From Streptomyces coryli (GTDB lineage Bacteria > Actinomycetota > Actinomycetes > Streptomycetales > Streptomycetaceae): 64,000 bases of DNA. A program made the position numbers and the translations under genes. The DNA lies in assembly GCF_011044975.1 (NCBI RefSeq), contig NZ_JAAKZV010000009.1, positions 1 to 64,000 on the forward strand, in the 5' to 3' direction. Below the pieces are notes generated by a model. The model ran no database searches. It was not told the DNA's origin and was given only the letters and a program-made list of their open reading frames with translations. This document shows positions 16,652 to 25,179 of this stretch, piece after piece (positions within the stretch are counted from its first letter, which is position 1; every line of letters begins with the position of its first letter).

Positions 16652-18187
16652 CTAGGGCATCAGCGCCAGCACTGTCTCCACCGTGTCCGCCTCTTCGGCG
16701 GTCTTGTCCTCGCGATAGCGCACTACCCGGGCGAAGCGCAGTGTGACGCCTTCCGGATACCGGGGGGAGCGTTGCACACCGTCGAAGGCGATCTCCACCA
16801 CCAATTCGGGGCGGACCCGCACCACCCAGCCGTCGTCGCTCTCCTTGAGCTCCTGCAGCCGCTCGGTCTGCCAGGCGAGCATCTTGTCCGTGAGCCCCTT
16901 GAAGGTCTTGCCGAGCATCGCGAACGAGCCGTCCGCGCGCCGCGCGCCCAGGTGCAGATTCGAGAGCTTGCCGGTACGCCGCCCGTGCCCCCACTCGCAG
17001 CCGAGCACCACCAGGTCGAGGGTGTGCACCGGCTTGATCTTCACCCAGGCCGCGCCGCGGCGGCCCGCGCTGTACGCCGAGTCGAGGGCCTTGAGCACCA
17101 CGCCCTCATGCCCGCGGGCGAGCGTCGCCTCGGCGAACTCGCGCGCCGCCGCCCGCGCCTTGTCGTCCGCCGGGTCGGCCACCTCCACGCGGCGCACCCG
17201 GCGCGGCTCGGGCGTGATCCGGGCCAGCTCGGCATGCCGCTCGCGCACCGGGGCGTCGAGGAGGTCGCGGCCGTCGACGAAGAGCAGGTCGAAGAAGACC
17301 GGCGCCACGGCGAGGGTGGCCTGCGCGGCGGCCACGTCCACCCGCGAGCCGACGCGACTGGCGACCTCCTGGAAGGGCCTGGGGGTGCCGTCCTCGCCGA
17401 AGGCGATCACCTCGCCGTCGAGCACCGCCTGCCCGGCGGTCAGCTCGCGCGCCGCGGCCACTACCTCGGGCAGCCGGTCGGTGATCTCGTCGAGCGTACG
17501 GGTGTAAATGCCGACGTCGTCGCCGTCCTTGTGCACCTGCACCCGGATGCCGTCCAGCTTCTCCTCGACGGCGCACGGGCCGAGCTTGTCGACGGCCTCG
17601 TCGACGTCCTTGGCGGTCGTGGCGAGCATGGGCAGGATCGGCTTGCCCACGCCGAGCCGGAACTCGGCCAGCGCCTCGGGCCCGCGCGCGAGCACCTCCC
17701 GGGCGACGGTCCCGAGCGACCCGGCGAGCATCACGGCCCGCCGCACGTCGGCGGCCGCGGCCCCGGTCGCGGCGGCCAGCCCCTCGACGGCGAACGCGTC
17801 CAGCGCCCCCTGCCGCAGCTCCCCGCCGAGCAGCCGCAGCAAGAACTCCTGCTCCTCGGCGGTGGCCGCTCCCATCAGGTCCTGTACGAGCCGCTTCCGC
17901 TCGCCCTGCGCGCCCTTCCCGGCGACGGCGGCAATGCGATCGAAGGCCTCGTGCAGCCCGGTGACGGTCAGCGTGGGCGCGGCAGCCGGCGGCACCGGCT
18001 CCCGCAGCGCGGCCCACCCCACCCCGATCTTCCGCTGCGGCAACCGCCCCGCGAGATACATGACAACCAGCGGAGCCGTCCCCGGCTCGGTCTTCCGGAA
18101 CAGCTCCGCGAGCAGCGCGGTCTTCTCCGTACGCGACGAGGTCGCCGCGACGTCCCGCGAGGTCCTGGCCACGTCATCGAGCAACAT
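16652..18187 (-). CDS. ATP-dependent DNA ligase (LigB-like)
   Basis: A 511-residue ligase with the N-terminal DNA-binding domain (1-190), the adenylation domain with nucleotidyl lysine K210 in EEKLDGIRVQVH, motif DGEVIAF, motif FFDLLFVDG, motif HEGVVLKALDSAYSAGRRG and motif WVKIKP, then the OB-fold domain. Length and domain order match actinobacterial ATP-dependent ligases of the LigB kind, which act alongside the essential NAD-dependent LigA, probably in repair. ATG at 18187 gives the usual N-terminus. The stop codon TAG lies within the target duplication of the adjacent MITE, and excision would restore a spacing of 11 nt to the GS-like gene. Confidence 0.93.
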   Translation of the reverse strand: MLLDDVARTSRDVAATSSRTEKTALLAELFRKTEPGTAPLVVMYLAGRLPQRKIGVGWAALREPVPPAAAPTLTVTGLHEAFDRIAAVAGKGAQGERKRLVQDLMGAATAEEQEFLLRLLGGELRQGALDAFAVEGLAAATGAAAADVRRAVMLAGSLGTVAREVLARGPEALAEFRLGVGKPILPMLATTAKDVDEAVDKLGPCAVEEKLDGIRVQVHKDGDDVGIYTRTLDEITDRLPEVVAAARELTAGQAVLDGEVIAFGEDGTPRPFQEVASRVGSRVDVAAAQATLAVAPVFFDLLFVDGRDLLDAPVRERHAELARITPEPRRVRRVEVADPADDKARAAAREFAEATLARGHEGVVLKALDSAYSAGRRGAAWVKIKPVHTLDLVVLGCEWGHGRRTGKLSNLHLGARRADGSFAMLGKTFKGLTDKMLAWQTERLQELKESDDGWVVRVRPELVVEIAFDGVQRSPRYPEGVTLRFARVVRYREDKTAEEADTVETVLALMP

Positions 18188-18250
18188 GCGACCCATCCTC
18201 GCGGACCCCACCGACATTCGCACCGACTCGGCCACCTGGCCCATGACCAC

Positions 18251-18544
18251 ATGCAGCGATATCGAGCGACCTGCCTCTGCACCCAGCACCCCGGCCGCAT
18301 GCCCACCGGCGAGTCCCTCATCGACGGCTTCGCCATGGGCAAGTCCACGCAGTGGCGGAACCTGCTGGTCGTCGACGACCTGGCCAGCGTCCGCCCATGG
18401 AAGCCCCGCGGCGTCGAGATCCGCGGCGAGGCGGAGCTGCTCACCGGACCGCACACCCTGGGCCCGCACTTCAGCGAGGAGGTCATCCGGATCCGGCCCG
18501 AGTGGGTCTACTCGTGGCGGCTGGAGGAGAACGCGGACGGTTAG
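18251..18544 (+). pseudogene. Remnant of a PPOX-class F420-dependent oxidoreductase
   Basis: The 97-codon frame ends in a good match to the C-terminal half of PPOX/F420-dependent family proteins: IDGFAMGKSTQWRN, then LVVDDLASVRPWKPRGVEIR and EEVIRIRPEWVYSWRLEE. Between QWRN and LVVDD about ten residues expected in the family are missing, and the N-terminal part is scrambled: a trace of RLGHLA occurs near 18220 in frame with no start codon before it. The deletion and missing N-terminus make a functional enzyme unlikely. Its TAG stop appears to be reused as part of the -10 box of the next gene. Confidence 0.65.
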
Positions 18545-18547
18545 GGT
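18542..18547 (+). promoter_or_regulatory. Candidate -10 box for leaderless acetyltransferase gene
   Basis: TAGGGT fits TANNNT and ends 6 nt before the ATG at 18554, where no Shine-Dalgarno is present. This spacing is typical of leaderless transcripts in Streptomyces. The -10 overlaps the stop codon of the PPOX remnant. Confidence 0.45.
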
Positions 18548-18553
18548 CGCGAT

Positions 18554-19402
18554 ATGACGACGGAGCGGACCCCGCTGTTCTGCAGCCTGGAGCTCGGGGA
18601 GCGGATTGAGCGGGCTGCGGCGGAGCTTAATGCTGAGGGGAGTCGGGTGGCCGTGGAGCGGCTCGGGGGCGGGTTTGTGCTGCCGGTTGCCGGGGGTGTT
18701 GCCTGTTTTTCCGAGGCGGACTCGCCGCTCAACAAGGTCGCGGGGCTTGGCTTCGGGGGCGTGCCGAAGGATGACGAGCTCGATGAGGTCGAGCGGCGGC
18801 ATGCTGCCGTGGGGGCGCCGGTGCAGGTGGAGCTGGCGCATCTGGCGGATCCCGGGGTGGGTGAGCGGCTCACCGCCCGTGGCTATCGCCTGGTCGGGTT
18901 CGAGAATGTGCTGGGGCGGGCGCCGCACCCCGACGACGCGACCCGGCCGCCCGCCCCCGCCGGCATCGGCGTCCGGCACAGTGCCCCCGACGAGCTGCGG
19001 CCCTGGCTCGACGCCGTCGTCGGCGGCTTCGCGCAGCCGGACGCCCAAGGCGTCGCCTCGCACGAGGAGTTCCCGCGCGAGGTCCTGGAGCGGGCGGTAC
19101 GGGACATGACCGCCGCCGCCGCGATGCGCCGGTACGTAGCGACCGCCGGCGGTGAGATCGCCGGCGGCGCCAGCATGCGCACCGGAGCCGGCATCGCCCA
19201 GCTCACCGGCGCCGCCACCCTCCCCGCGTACCGCCGCCGCGGTGTGCAGAGCGCGCTGCTCGCCGCCCGCCTGGCAGACGCCGCCGCCGAGGGCTGCGAC
19301 CTCGGCGTCGTCACCACCCAGCCGGCGTCCAAGTCCCAGCAGAACGCCGAGCGCAGCGGCTTCACCTTCCTCTACACCCGGGCGGTGCTCGTCAAGGCGT
19401 AG
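18554..19402 (+). CDS. GNAT-family N-acetyltransferase
   Basis: A 282-residue protein with an N-terminal half of uncertain function and a C-terminal GNAT fold. The acetyl-CoA pyrophosphate loop is YRRRGVQSALLAARL at about residues 225-239, preceded by AQLTGAATLPA and followed by TTQPASKSQQNAERSGF, the usual GNAT C-terminal motif. The substrate cannot be told. The gene seems leaderless. Its 3 prime end overlaps the convergent DUF2165 gene by 11 bp. Confidence 0.88.
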   Translation: MTTERTPLFCSLELGERIERAAAELNAEGSRVAVERLGGGFVLPVAGGVACFSEADSPLNKVAGLGFGGVPKDDELDEVERRHAAVGAPVQVELAHLADPGVGERLTARGYRLVGFENVLGRAPHPDDATRPPAPAGIGVRHSAPDELRPWLDAVVGGFAQPDAQGVASHEEFPREVLERAVRDMTAAAAMRRYVATAGGEIAGGASMRTGAGIAQLTGAATLPAYRRRGVQSALLAARLADAAAEGCDLGVVTTQPASKSQQNAERSGFTFLYTRAVLVKA

Positions 19403-19928
19403 CCGACCGCCAGTGCCGTGATGGCAGGTGGATGAGCAGCAGGGTGACGCCGGCCAGCATGAAGTTGCGGCTCGCGGCCTCCAGGCCGTTCCACTTCTCG
19501 GACTGCCACATCGCGAACCACTCGCCGCCGATCGCGATGAAGCCGACCCCGAACAGCAGCATGAGCATCACCAGCCCCAGCGTCGCGGCCCGCCGCGCCC
19601 GCTCGTACACCCCGCGCCGCAGAGCGCCGATCCACCAGCCGGTCGCCGCGATGAGGACGATCGCGGTGAGCACCTCCCACACGATGATGCCGATGTAGGC
19701 GACGTTACGCACGGTGCGGGAGCCGATCGCCCGCCACATCAGGTCGTCGTCCTTGAACGTCGTATCCATCGCCAGCACGTGCTGCACGAACTGCTGGTTG
19801 GAGTCGAAATCCGTGATGTTCCCGAACGCGACCAGCGTGATGTACAGCGCCAGCGCCCCGGTGAGCGCGGCCGCGGCGGCGGGCAGGGTGCCAAGGCGCA
19901 GGATCCGGTCTACGAGGCCGTGTTGCAT
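19392..19928 (-). CDS. DUF2165 family membrane protein
   Basis: A 178-residue protein with four membrane helices (about 13-33, 72-95, 110-130 and 150-168). DUF2165 signatures are clear: FGNITDFDSNQQFVQHVLAM after helix 1 and GGEWFAMWQSEKWNG before helix 4. The function of the family is unknown. ATG at 19928 has a GGAG ribosome-binding site 9 nt upstream. The gene is convergent with, and overlaps, the acetyltransferase gene. Confidence 0.88.
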   Translation of the reverse strand: MQHGLVDRILRLGTLPAAAAALTGALALYITLVAFGNITDFDSNQQFVQHVLAMDTTFKDDDLMWRAIGSRTVRNVAYIGIIVWEVLTAIVLIAATGWWIGALRRGVYERARRAATLGLVMLMLLFGVGFIAIGGEWFAMWQSEKWNGLEAASRNFMLAGVTLLLIHLPSRHWRSATP

Positions 19929-20062
19929 GTCCAGGGAGCTCCATTCGAACCGCAAGTCTTGACAATTTCTTCGGGAGTTGACAGTAACAACACCAGCCAC
20001 ACAGGTGGCCGAACGAACCCTCACGCAAGGTCCGCAAGGCGTCACTGCCCGGGAGGCGTGTC

Positions 20063-21241
20063 ATGCGTAGGTTCGTGCGCACTGTGCTGGTGCTCGGTGC
20101 CATCGGGGGACTGCTGCTGTGGGGTCAGCCGGCGCACGCCGGGCAGCGGGCGGTCTCGATGACCATCGGCAGCACCCAGGCCGACATCGTCTTCAACGAC
20201 CCCGTCGCGCTCGGCGGCGCGGACCCCGCACAGATCGACCATCTGGTCGCACTCATCAATGGAGCGCCCGCGGACTCGACCATCCACATGGCGATCTCCA
20301 GCATCACCCTGGACGAGGTCTACAACGCCATCGCGGCCGCGGTGAGCCGCGGCGTCCGGGTCCAGGTCGTGCAGAACGGCCTGGGCCGCGACTACGAGGA
20401 CAGCACCCCGACCGACCTCGCCACCCTGCTCGGCGCCAACCACCGCTGGTGCGACCACGGGAGCAGCACCCTCGCCTACGGCGCGGGCTGCCTCTCGCGG
20501 AACAACACCGGCCTCATGCACGCGAAATACATCCTCTTCTCGCGGACCAAGGATTCCAGCGGAACGCCGCGCGACAACGTCGTCTGGTTCGGGACCCCGA
20601 ACATGACGAACTCCACCGGAAAGAACGAGTTCAACGACAGCTTCACCTTCTACGGCGACCGGACGCTGTACACCAATTTCTCCACCGAACTCTGGACTCC
20701 CATGTGGAACGAGAGGTCGTACAGCAACGACGACTTCTACGACGCCGCGACCCCGCGCGGCTACTTCGGCTCCAGCGCGTCGCACACCCAGGTATACGCC
20801 TCGCCGGAGCAGAACACCGATCTCGTGGTCAACCGGCTCAACTACATAACCGCCGACGACGAGTGCCGCATCCGCGTGATGGAAGCGGCCATCGCGGACA
20901 GCCGCCCCGCGGTGACCGACAAGATCGTGGCCTTGAAACGGGGCGGCTGCCGGGTCTGGGTCGGTACCGGGAGCATCCAGAGCGCGTCGCTGGCCAAGCT
21001 GAAGAACGCCGGGATACCCGTCCGCAAGGCGCCGGTCCACGACAAGACCATCATCGTGTACGCCAAATACGCGGGCTCCGCGGCGAATCGGACCCTGGTC
21101 TTCACCGGCTCCCACAACATCACGTATTCGGCGTTGCATTACAACGACGAGATTCTCGTGAAGGTCGAGGACAGCCAGCCGATGTACGACGCGTTCTACG
21201 ACCACTTCAATGACGCGTACAACACCGGCTCGCCGCTCTGA
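20063..21241 (+). CDS. Secreted phospholipase D-family protein
   Basis: A 392-residue exported protein with a Sec signal peptide (residues 1-26, ending AHAGQ). Two HxK-type PLD motifs are seen: GLMHAKYILFS followed by GTPNMTNSTGKNEFND (about 150-195), and VHDKTIIVY followed by GSHNITYSALHYNDE (about 330-370). This duplicated-HKD layout makes one active site and supports phosphodiesterase, nuclease or phospholipase activity outside the cell; the natural substrate is unknown. A GGGAGG ribosome-binding site precedes ATG at 20063. A TTGACA -35-like hexamer occurs twice upstream (19959 and 19978). Confidence 0.85.
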   Translation: MRRFVRTVLVLGAIGGLLLWGQPAHAGQRAVSMTIGSTQADIVFNDPVALGGADPAQIDHLVALINGAPADSTIHMAISSITLDEVYNAIAAAVSRGVRVQVVQNGLGRDYEDSTPTDLATLLGANHRWCDHGSSTLAYGAGCLSRNNTGLMHAKYILFSRTKDSSGTPRDNVVWFGTPNMTNSTGKNEFNDSFTFYGDRTLYTNFSTELWTPMWNERSYSNDDFYDAATPRGYFGSSASHTQVYASPEQNTDLVVNRLNYITADDECRIRVMEAAIADSRPAVTDKIVALKRGGCRVWVGTGSIQSASLAKLKNAGIPVRKAPVHDKTIIVYAKYAGSAANRTLVFTGSHNITYSALHYNDEILVKVEDSQPMYDAFYDHFNDAYNTGSPL

Positions 21242-21256
21242 CCCCGTAGCCGGCCG

Positions 21257-23737
21257 CTACGCGTACTCGACCTCCAGCCGCCGCGTCCCCGCCGGAGCCT
21301 GCACGTCATTGCCCGTCACCGGCAGCGGCCGTCCGTCCGCCCGCGCCGCGCGCACCTCGCCGAAGCGGCACGGGTACACGTACCGCACGTGCCGCGGCGC
21401 CGCCGTGACGTCGATCGTCACCTTCCGGGCGTCGGCGGCGTGCCGCAGCTCGTAGCCGAAGGGCGTGCCGAAGACGGTCGGCGCGGGGGAGACCGACACC
21501 GACTCGCCCTGCGGCACCCAGTGCGGGCGCACGCCCGGGGCCACGTACAGGTGCGGGTCCGCGTCCTCGTCGGCTTCGAAGAAGAGGGTGTCGCGGAGCA
21601 GCAGGATGTTCTCCGCCGCCGCCCAGCCGTGCGGCATGTCGCCCATGTACCAGGGGCGGGACGGGACTTCGCGGAAGTCCGAGGCGATCGGGTAGGCGTG
21701 CTGCTCGTTCCAGGCGCCGAGCGTCGCCTGCCAGCGGTCCGGCGCGCCGTCGGCGCGGCTGACCGTCGCGCTGCCCTCGGCCACGGTCCAGGCCAGCAGC
21801 CGGTCCGCCCGTTCCGTATCGCCGATCAGCAGTAGCGCGTGCGCCAACTGCTGCCCGAGATACGGCGCGTACGCGTTCCAGGCGGCGTTGTGGCGGAAGC
21901 CGCCGGTGACGAAGCGGGCCCAGATGGTGTCGAGGGTGTGGCGGAAGGCCGCGTCCAGGTCGTCGCCCAGCTTCGCGCCCATGTAGAGGCGGGTCGGGTG
22001 GAAGTACGCGAGGGCGCCGATCATCGTCGAGTCCAGCCGGCCGACGTCCGCCGGCCCGGTCGGGATGTATGTCTGCCACTCGCCGCGCCGCCGCTGCTCG
22101 CCCAGCACCCACCGGATCGACGCCGCCGTCGCCCGCTTCAGGTCGTCGAAGGCCGCCCACAGCTCCGCGGCGGCGCCACTCTCCCCGAGCCGCTCCGCCA
22201 GCCGCGCCGACTCGTACAGGCCGGCCAGCCCCCACAGGTCGTCCCAGTAGTGCGGCTTGTCGGCCTCGCCCAGGTGCTCGGCGCTCCAGCCGCTGTGCAG
22301 CAGGCCGAGCTCGTCGCGGTTGTCGCGCAGCCAGCGGGCGCCGTCGATGACGTACGGGGTGAACAGCCGCGCGCCGAAGGCGGCGGCCGGACCGCGCACC
22401 CGGTCGAAGCGGCCGATGGCCCACAGCGCCTCGCCGTTGCTGTCCCACTCGCGGTCGTTGCGCTCGTGGGAGCCGCCGTAGAAGCCGTACTCCGCGCACG
22501 GGCCGATCCGCCCGCGCCCGAGGTTGAAGGCGCCCGGGTGGTGCGTGCCCAGCTGCCGCTCGGCCAGGCCCGTGTCGCCGGCCAGCGCGCAGGCGGTGGC
22601 CTCCACCGAGGAGTCGCGGATCCAGAAGGAGTCGTAGACCGTCGGGCCCGGATGGATCTGCCCGTGGTCGGAGAGGATCAGCAGCTGGGCGCGGCTGGTC
22701 CGGAAGAGCTCCGGCAGGTGCGCCACCGGCGGCGGCAGCGTGAAGCGGGTGCCCTCGCCGCGCAGTTTGCCCTCCCAGAAGGCCCGGTTGGCGGCCTCCA
22801 GCTCATCGGCGGGCGTGCCGCGGAGCTCCGCCAGGTCGCCGCGGAAGTCGTCCACCGGCAGCCGCATGTCCAGCGTGAATTCCGGGCTCCGCCCGCCGAC
22901 CTTGTACGGCCACGCGAACACGGCCGTGCACAGCCCGGCCACCCGGTCCACCGCCTCCTCGGCGCCGCCGAGCTTGCCGCCGTTGGCCAGGTCGTGGAAG
23001 GGATTGCGGACCAGGTACGTCTCCGGGTCCATGCTGCCGTCCGGATTCCCGTACACCCCGGCGTAGGCGGGCGCGGTGTCGAAGCACGGGCCCATGCCCG
23101 TATTCGCCTCCACCCGCTGCTCCCCCGGCAGCCAGCGCAGGAAGATCAGCCGCCGGTCGGCGACCGTGTTCCCGGCCCGGTCGTGCCGCTGGAAGCCGCT
23201 CGGCCCCGCCGGCACCACCCCGGTGCACAGCCACCCCTCGTGCGCGCCGCCGTCGGCCGAGCGGACCGCGAGCCGGTCGAGCACCAGCGCCCGCTGCCGT
23301 GCGCCGACGGTGGTGCCGAGCGTGCGCCGTACTACCTCGACACCCGATGGCGAGCGATACGTGGTCACCACCACCGGCAGGTCGCCGTCCGCCAGCTCCT
23401 GCGTCACCTCGCCGCCCAGCTGCGGCAGCTGCAGCAGCCCGGCTCCCGGCTCGAAGAGGAAGTGCACCAGGGCGTACGTGTCGTAGACCGGCTCCACCTC
23501 GCCCGCCTGGCCGACGAGCACCTCCTGGCGGTGGTCCTTGACACCGGTCATGTGCCAGTAGCGGTACAGGGCGTTGGAGGCGAGCGCCGCCTCCTTGGAC
23601 TCGAAGAGCCCGCCGTCGAAGTCGTCGCTCCACCGCCGGAACGCCTGCTGCAGCCACCAGGGCACGGGATACGGATGCCGCCCCGCCCAGGTCCGCCACA
23701 TGACCTCGTAGAACATCCACTCATGGGTCTGCGCCAT
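21257..23737 (-). CDS. Cytoplasmic six-hairpin glycosidase-like protein
   Basis: An 826-residue protein with no signal peptide. An N-terminal beta-rich part (1-330) is followed by an (alpha/alpha)6-barrel-like region with TVYDSFWIRDSSVEATACAL, YFHPTRLYMGAKLG, GRWRH-like repeats and DMPHGWAAAENILLLRD, then a C-terminal beta-sandwich. This layout is that of GH15/GH94/GH95-type enzymes, but I cannot assign a family or substrate. ATG at 23737 was chosen because AGGAGGGGG lies 8 nt upstream; an in-frame start at 23764 lies before that site. It is divergent from the MFS transporter, which might export or import a related compound. Confidence 0.75.
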   Translation of the reverse strand: MAQTHEWMFYEVMWRTWAGRHPYPVPWWLQQAFRRWSDDFDGGLFESKEAALASNALYRYWHMTGVKDHRQEVLVGQAGEVEPVYDTYALVHFLFEPGAGLLQLPQLGGEVTQELADGDLPVVVTTYRSPSGVEVVRRTLGTTVGARQRALVLDRLAVRSADGGAHEGWLCTGVVPAGPSGFQRHDRAGNTVADRRLIFLRWLPGEQRVEANTGMGPCFDTAPAYAGVYGNPDGSMDPETYLVRNPFHDLANGGKLGGAEEAVDRVAGLCTAVFAWPYKVGGRSPEFTLDMRLPVDDFRGDLAELRGTPADELEAANRAFWEGKLRGEGTRFTLPPPVAHLPELFRTSRAQLLILSDHGQIHPGPTVYDSFWIRDSSVEATACALAGDTGLAERQLGTHHPGAFNLGRGRIGPCAEYGFYGGSHERNDREWDSNGEALWAIGRFDRVRGPAAAFGARLFTPYVIDGARWLRDNRDELGLLHSGWSAEHLGEADKPHYWDDLWGLAGLYESARLAERLGESGAAAELWAAFDDLKRATAASIRWVLGEQRRRGEWQTYIPTGPADVGRLDSTMIGALAYFHPTRLYMGAKLGDDLDAAFRHTLDTIWARFVTGGFRHNAAWNAYAPYLGQQLAHALLLIGDTERADRLLAWTVAEGSATVSRADGAPDRWQATLGAWNEQHAYPIASDFREVPSRPWYMGDMPHGWAAAENILLLRDTLFFEADEDADPHLYVAPGVRPHWVPQGESVSVSPAPTVFGTPFGYELRHAADARKVTIDVTAAPRHVRYVYPCRFGEVRAARADGRPLPVTGNDVQAPAGTRRLEVEYA

Positions 23738-23867
23738 CGCAGCCACCCCCTCCTGTGGGGGCACCGTAGAACCGGCGGAGTCGTCCGGGAATGGCCGTAA
23801 TCGGACGTCTTCGGGCGCCCGTTATTCGGTTGCCCGGACCAAGGGCCGCGGCGACACTGCGCTCATC

Positions 23868-25160
23868 ATGACAACTGCCCCCGGGGACTCACCCGTCACA
23901 CCGCCAGCGGGCCTGTGGTCCCGGAACTTCTCGCTCTTCTTCGCCGCCCGCGGCATCGCCCGGCTCGGCGACATGATGGCGCCGGTGGCGCTCGCCGCCG
24001 GGCTGGTGCTGAGCGGGTACGGGGCCGGGGCGGTGGGGGCCGTACTGGCCAGCATGACGGCGTGCTTCGCCGGGTTCGTGATCTTCGGCGGGGTGATCGC
24101 GGACCGGGTGAACAACCGGGTGCTGATGATCGGGGCGGACCTCGTCCGCGTCGTCGTGCAGATCGTCATGGCCGGGCTCTTCTACACGGACCACATCGTG
24201 GTCTGGCAGCTGTGCCTGCTGTCCGCCGTCAACGGCATCTGCGCCGCGCTCTTCCAGCCCGGCCTGCCCACCCTCATCCCGCGGATCGCCGCGGACGTGC
24301 ACGGCGCGAACGGGGCCATCCGCACCATCGAGTCCCTGACGACCATGGCGGGCCCCGCGGTGGCCGGTGCGCTGGTGGGGCTCACCGAGCCGGGCGGGGT
24401 CTTCGTCGCGTACGCCACCACCTACCTGGCGAGCGCCGTCTGCCTGGCGCTGCTGCGGCTGCCGGCGGCGGACGCGGGCGAGGCCGTGGCGGCGAAGGAG
24501 AGCTCCTTCCGGTCCGATCTGGTGCAGGGGTGGCAGGAATTCAGGTCCCGCACCTGGCTGTGGGGCGTCATCGTGATCTGGATGGTCCTCATGGTCGCGT
24601 CCTGGGGGCCGACGATGCCGCTGATCGCGACCGAGATGGTCTCCGATTACGGCGCCGGCGCGCTCGGGCTCGTCAACTCGGCCATGGGCGCCGGCATGGC
24701 GGCCGGTGCGCTCATAGCCATGCGGGTGCGGCCGGTGCGGCCGCTGCGGGCCGGGGGCGCCGCGCTGTTGCTGTACTGGCTGCAGCCGGCGTCGGTGGCG
24801 CTCGGGCTGCCGGTGCCGGCGATCGCCGCCGGGCTCGCGCTGACCGGCGCGGCCAACGCCTTCTGGGGCGTGATGTGGACGACCAGCATCCTGACCCAGG
24901 TGCCGGCCGACGTCCGCAGCCGGGTGCACGCCTACGACGTGGCGGGATCGGTGGCGATGGCACCCGTGGGCCAGGCCCTCGCCGGTCCCGCGGCGGGGCT
25001 CTTCGGGGCGCGCGCCGTGCTGGGGTTCAACGCGGTGGTGTCGGTGGGTGTGGCGATCGCGCTGCTGTCCGTACCGGCGATCCGCAACCTGCGCCGGGTG
25101 GACGGCACTCCGCCGGCGAAAAAGCCCGCCCGGATCTTCGCGCGCGGCCTGCGGCGGTAG
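23868..25160 (+). CDS. MFS transporter
   Basis: A 430-residue protein with about eleven to twelve membrane helices in two halves. The MFS motif A-like loop GGVIADRVNNRVLMIGADLVR follows helix 2 and the segment resembles the drug-efflux and enterobactin-exporter (EntS/MFS_3) group. A second central loop lies near residues 200-215. No substrate can be named. It faces the glycosidase-like gene across 130 bp and is followed 19 nt later by LtrA. Confidence 0.9.
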   Translation: MTTAPGDSPVTPPAGLWSRNFSLFFAARGIARLGDMMAPVALAAGLVLSGYGAGAVGAVLASMTACFAGFVIFGGVIADRVNNRVLMIGADLVRVVVQIVMAGLFYTDHIVVWQLCLLSAVNGICAALFQPGLPTLIPRIAADVHGANGAIRTIESLTTMAGPAVAGALVGLTEPGGVFVAYATTYLASAVCLALLRLPAADAGEAVAAKESSFRSDLVQGWQEFRSRTWLWGVIVIWMVLMVASWGPTMPLIATEMVSDYGAGALGLVNSAMGAGMAAGALIAMRVRPVRPLRAGGAALLLYWLQPASVALGLPVPAIAAGLALTGAANAFWGVMWTTSILTQVPADVRSRVHAYDVAGSVAMAPVGQALAGPAAGLFGARAVLGFNAVVSVGVAIALLSVPAIRNLRRVDGTPPAKKPARIFARGLRR

Positions 25161-25179
25161 TGTCCCTTATGGTGACTAT

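Noticed and set aside
21244-21260. CGTAGC/GCTACG hairpin between convergent PLD and glycosidase genes
   Set aside because: Six-base stem overlapping a coding end; too weak to call a terminator.
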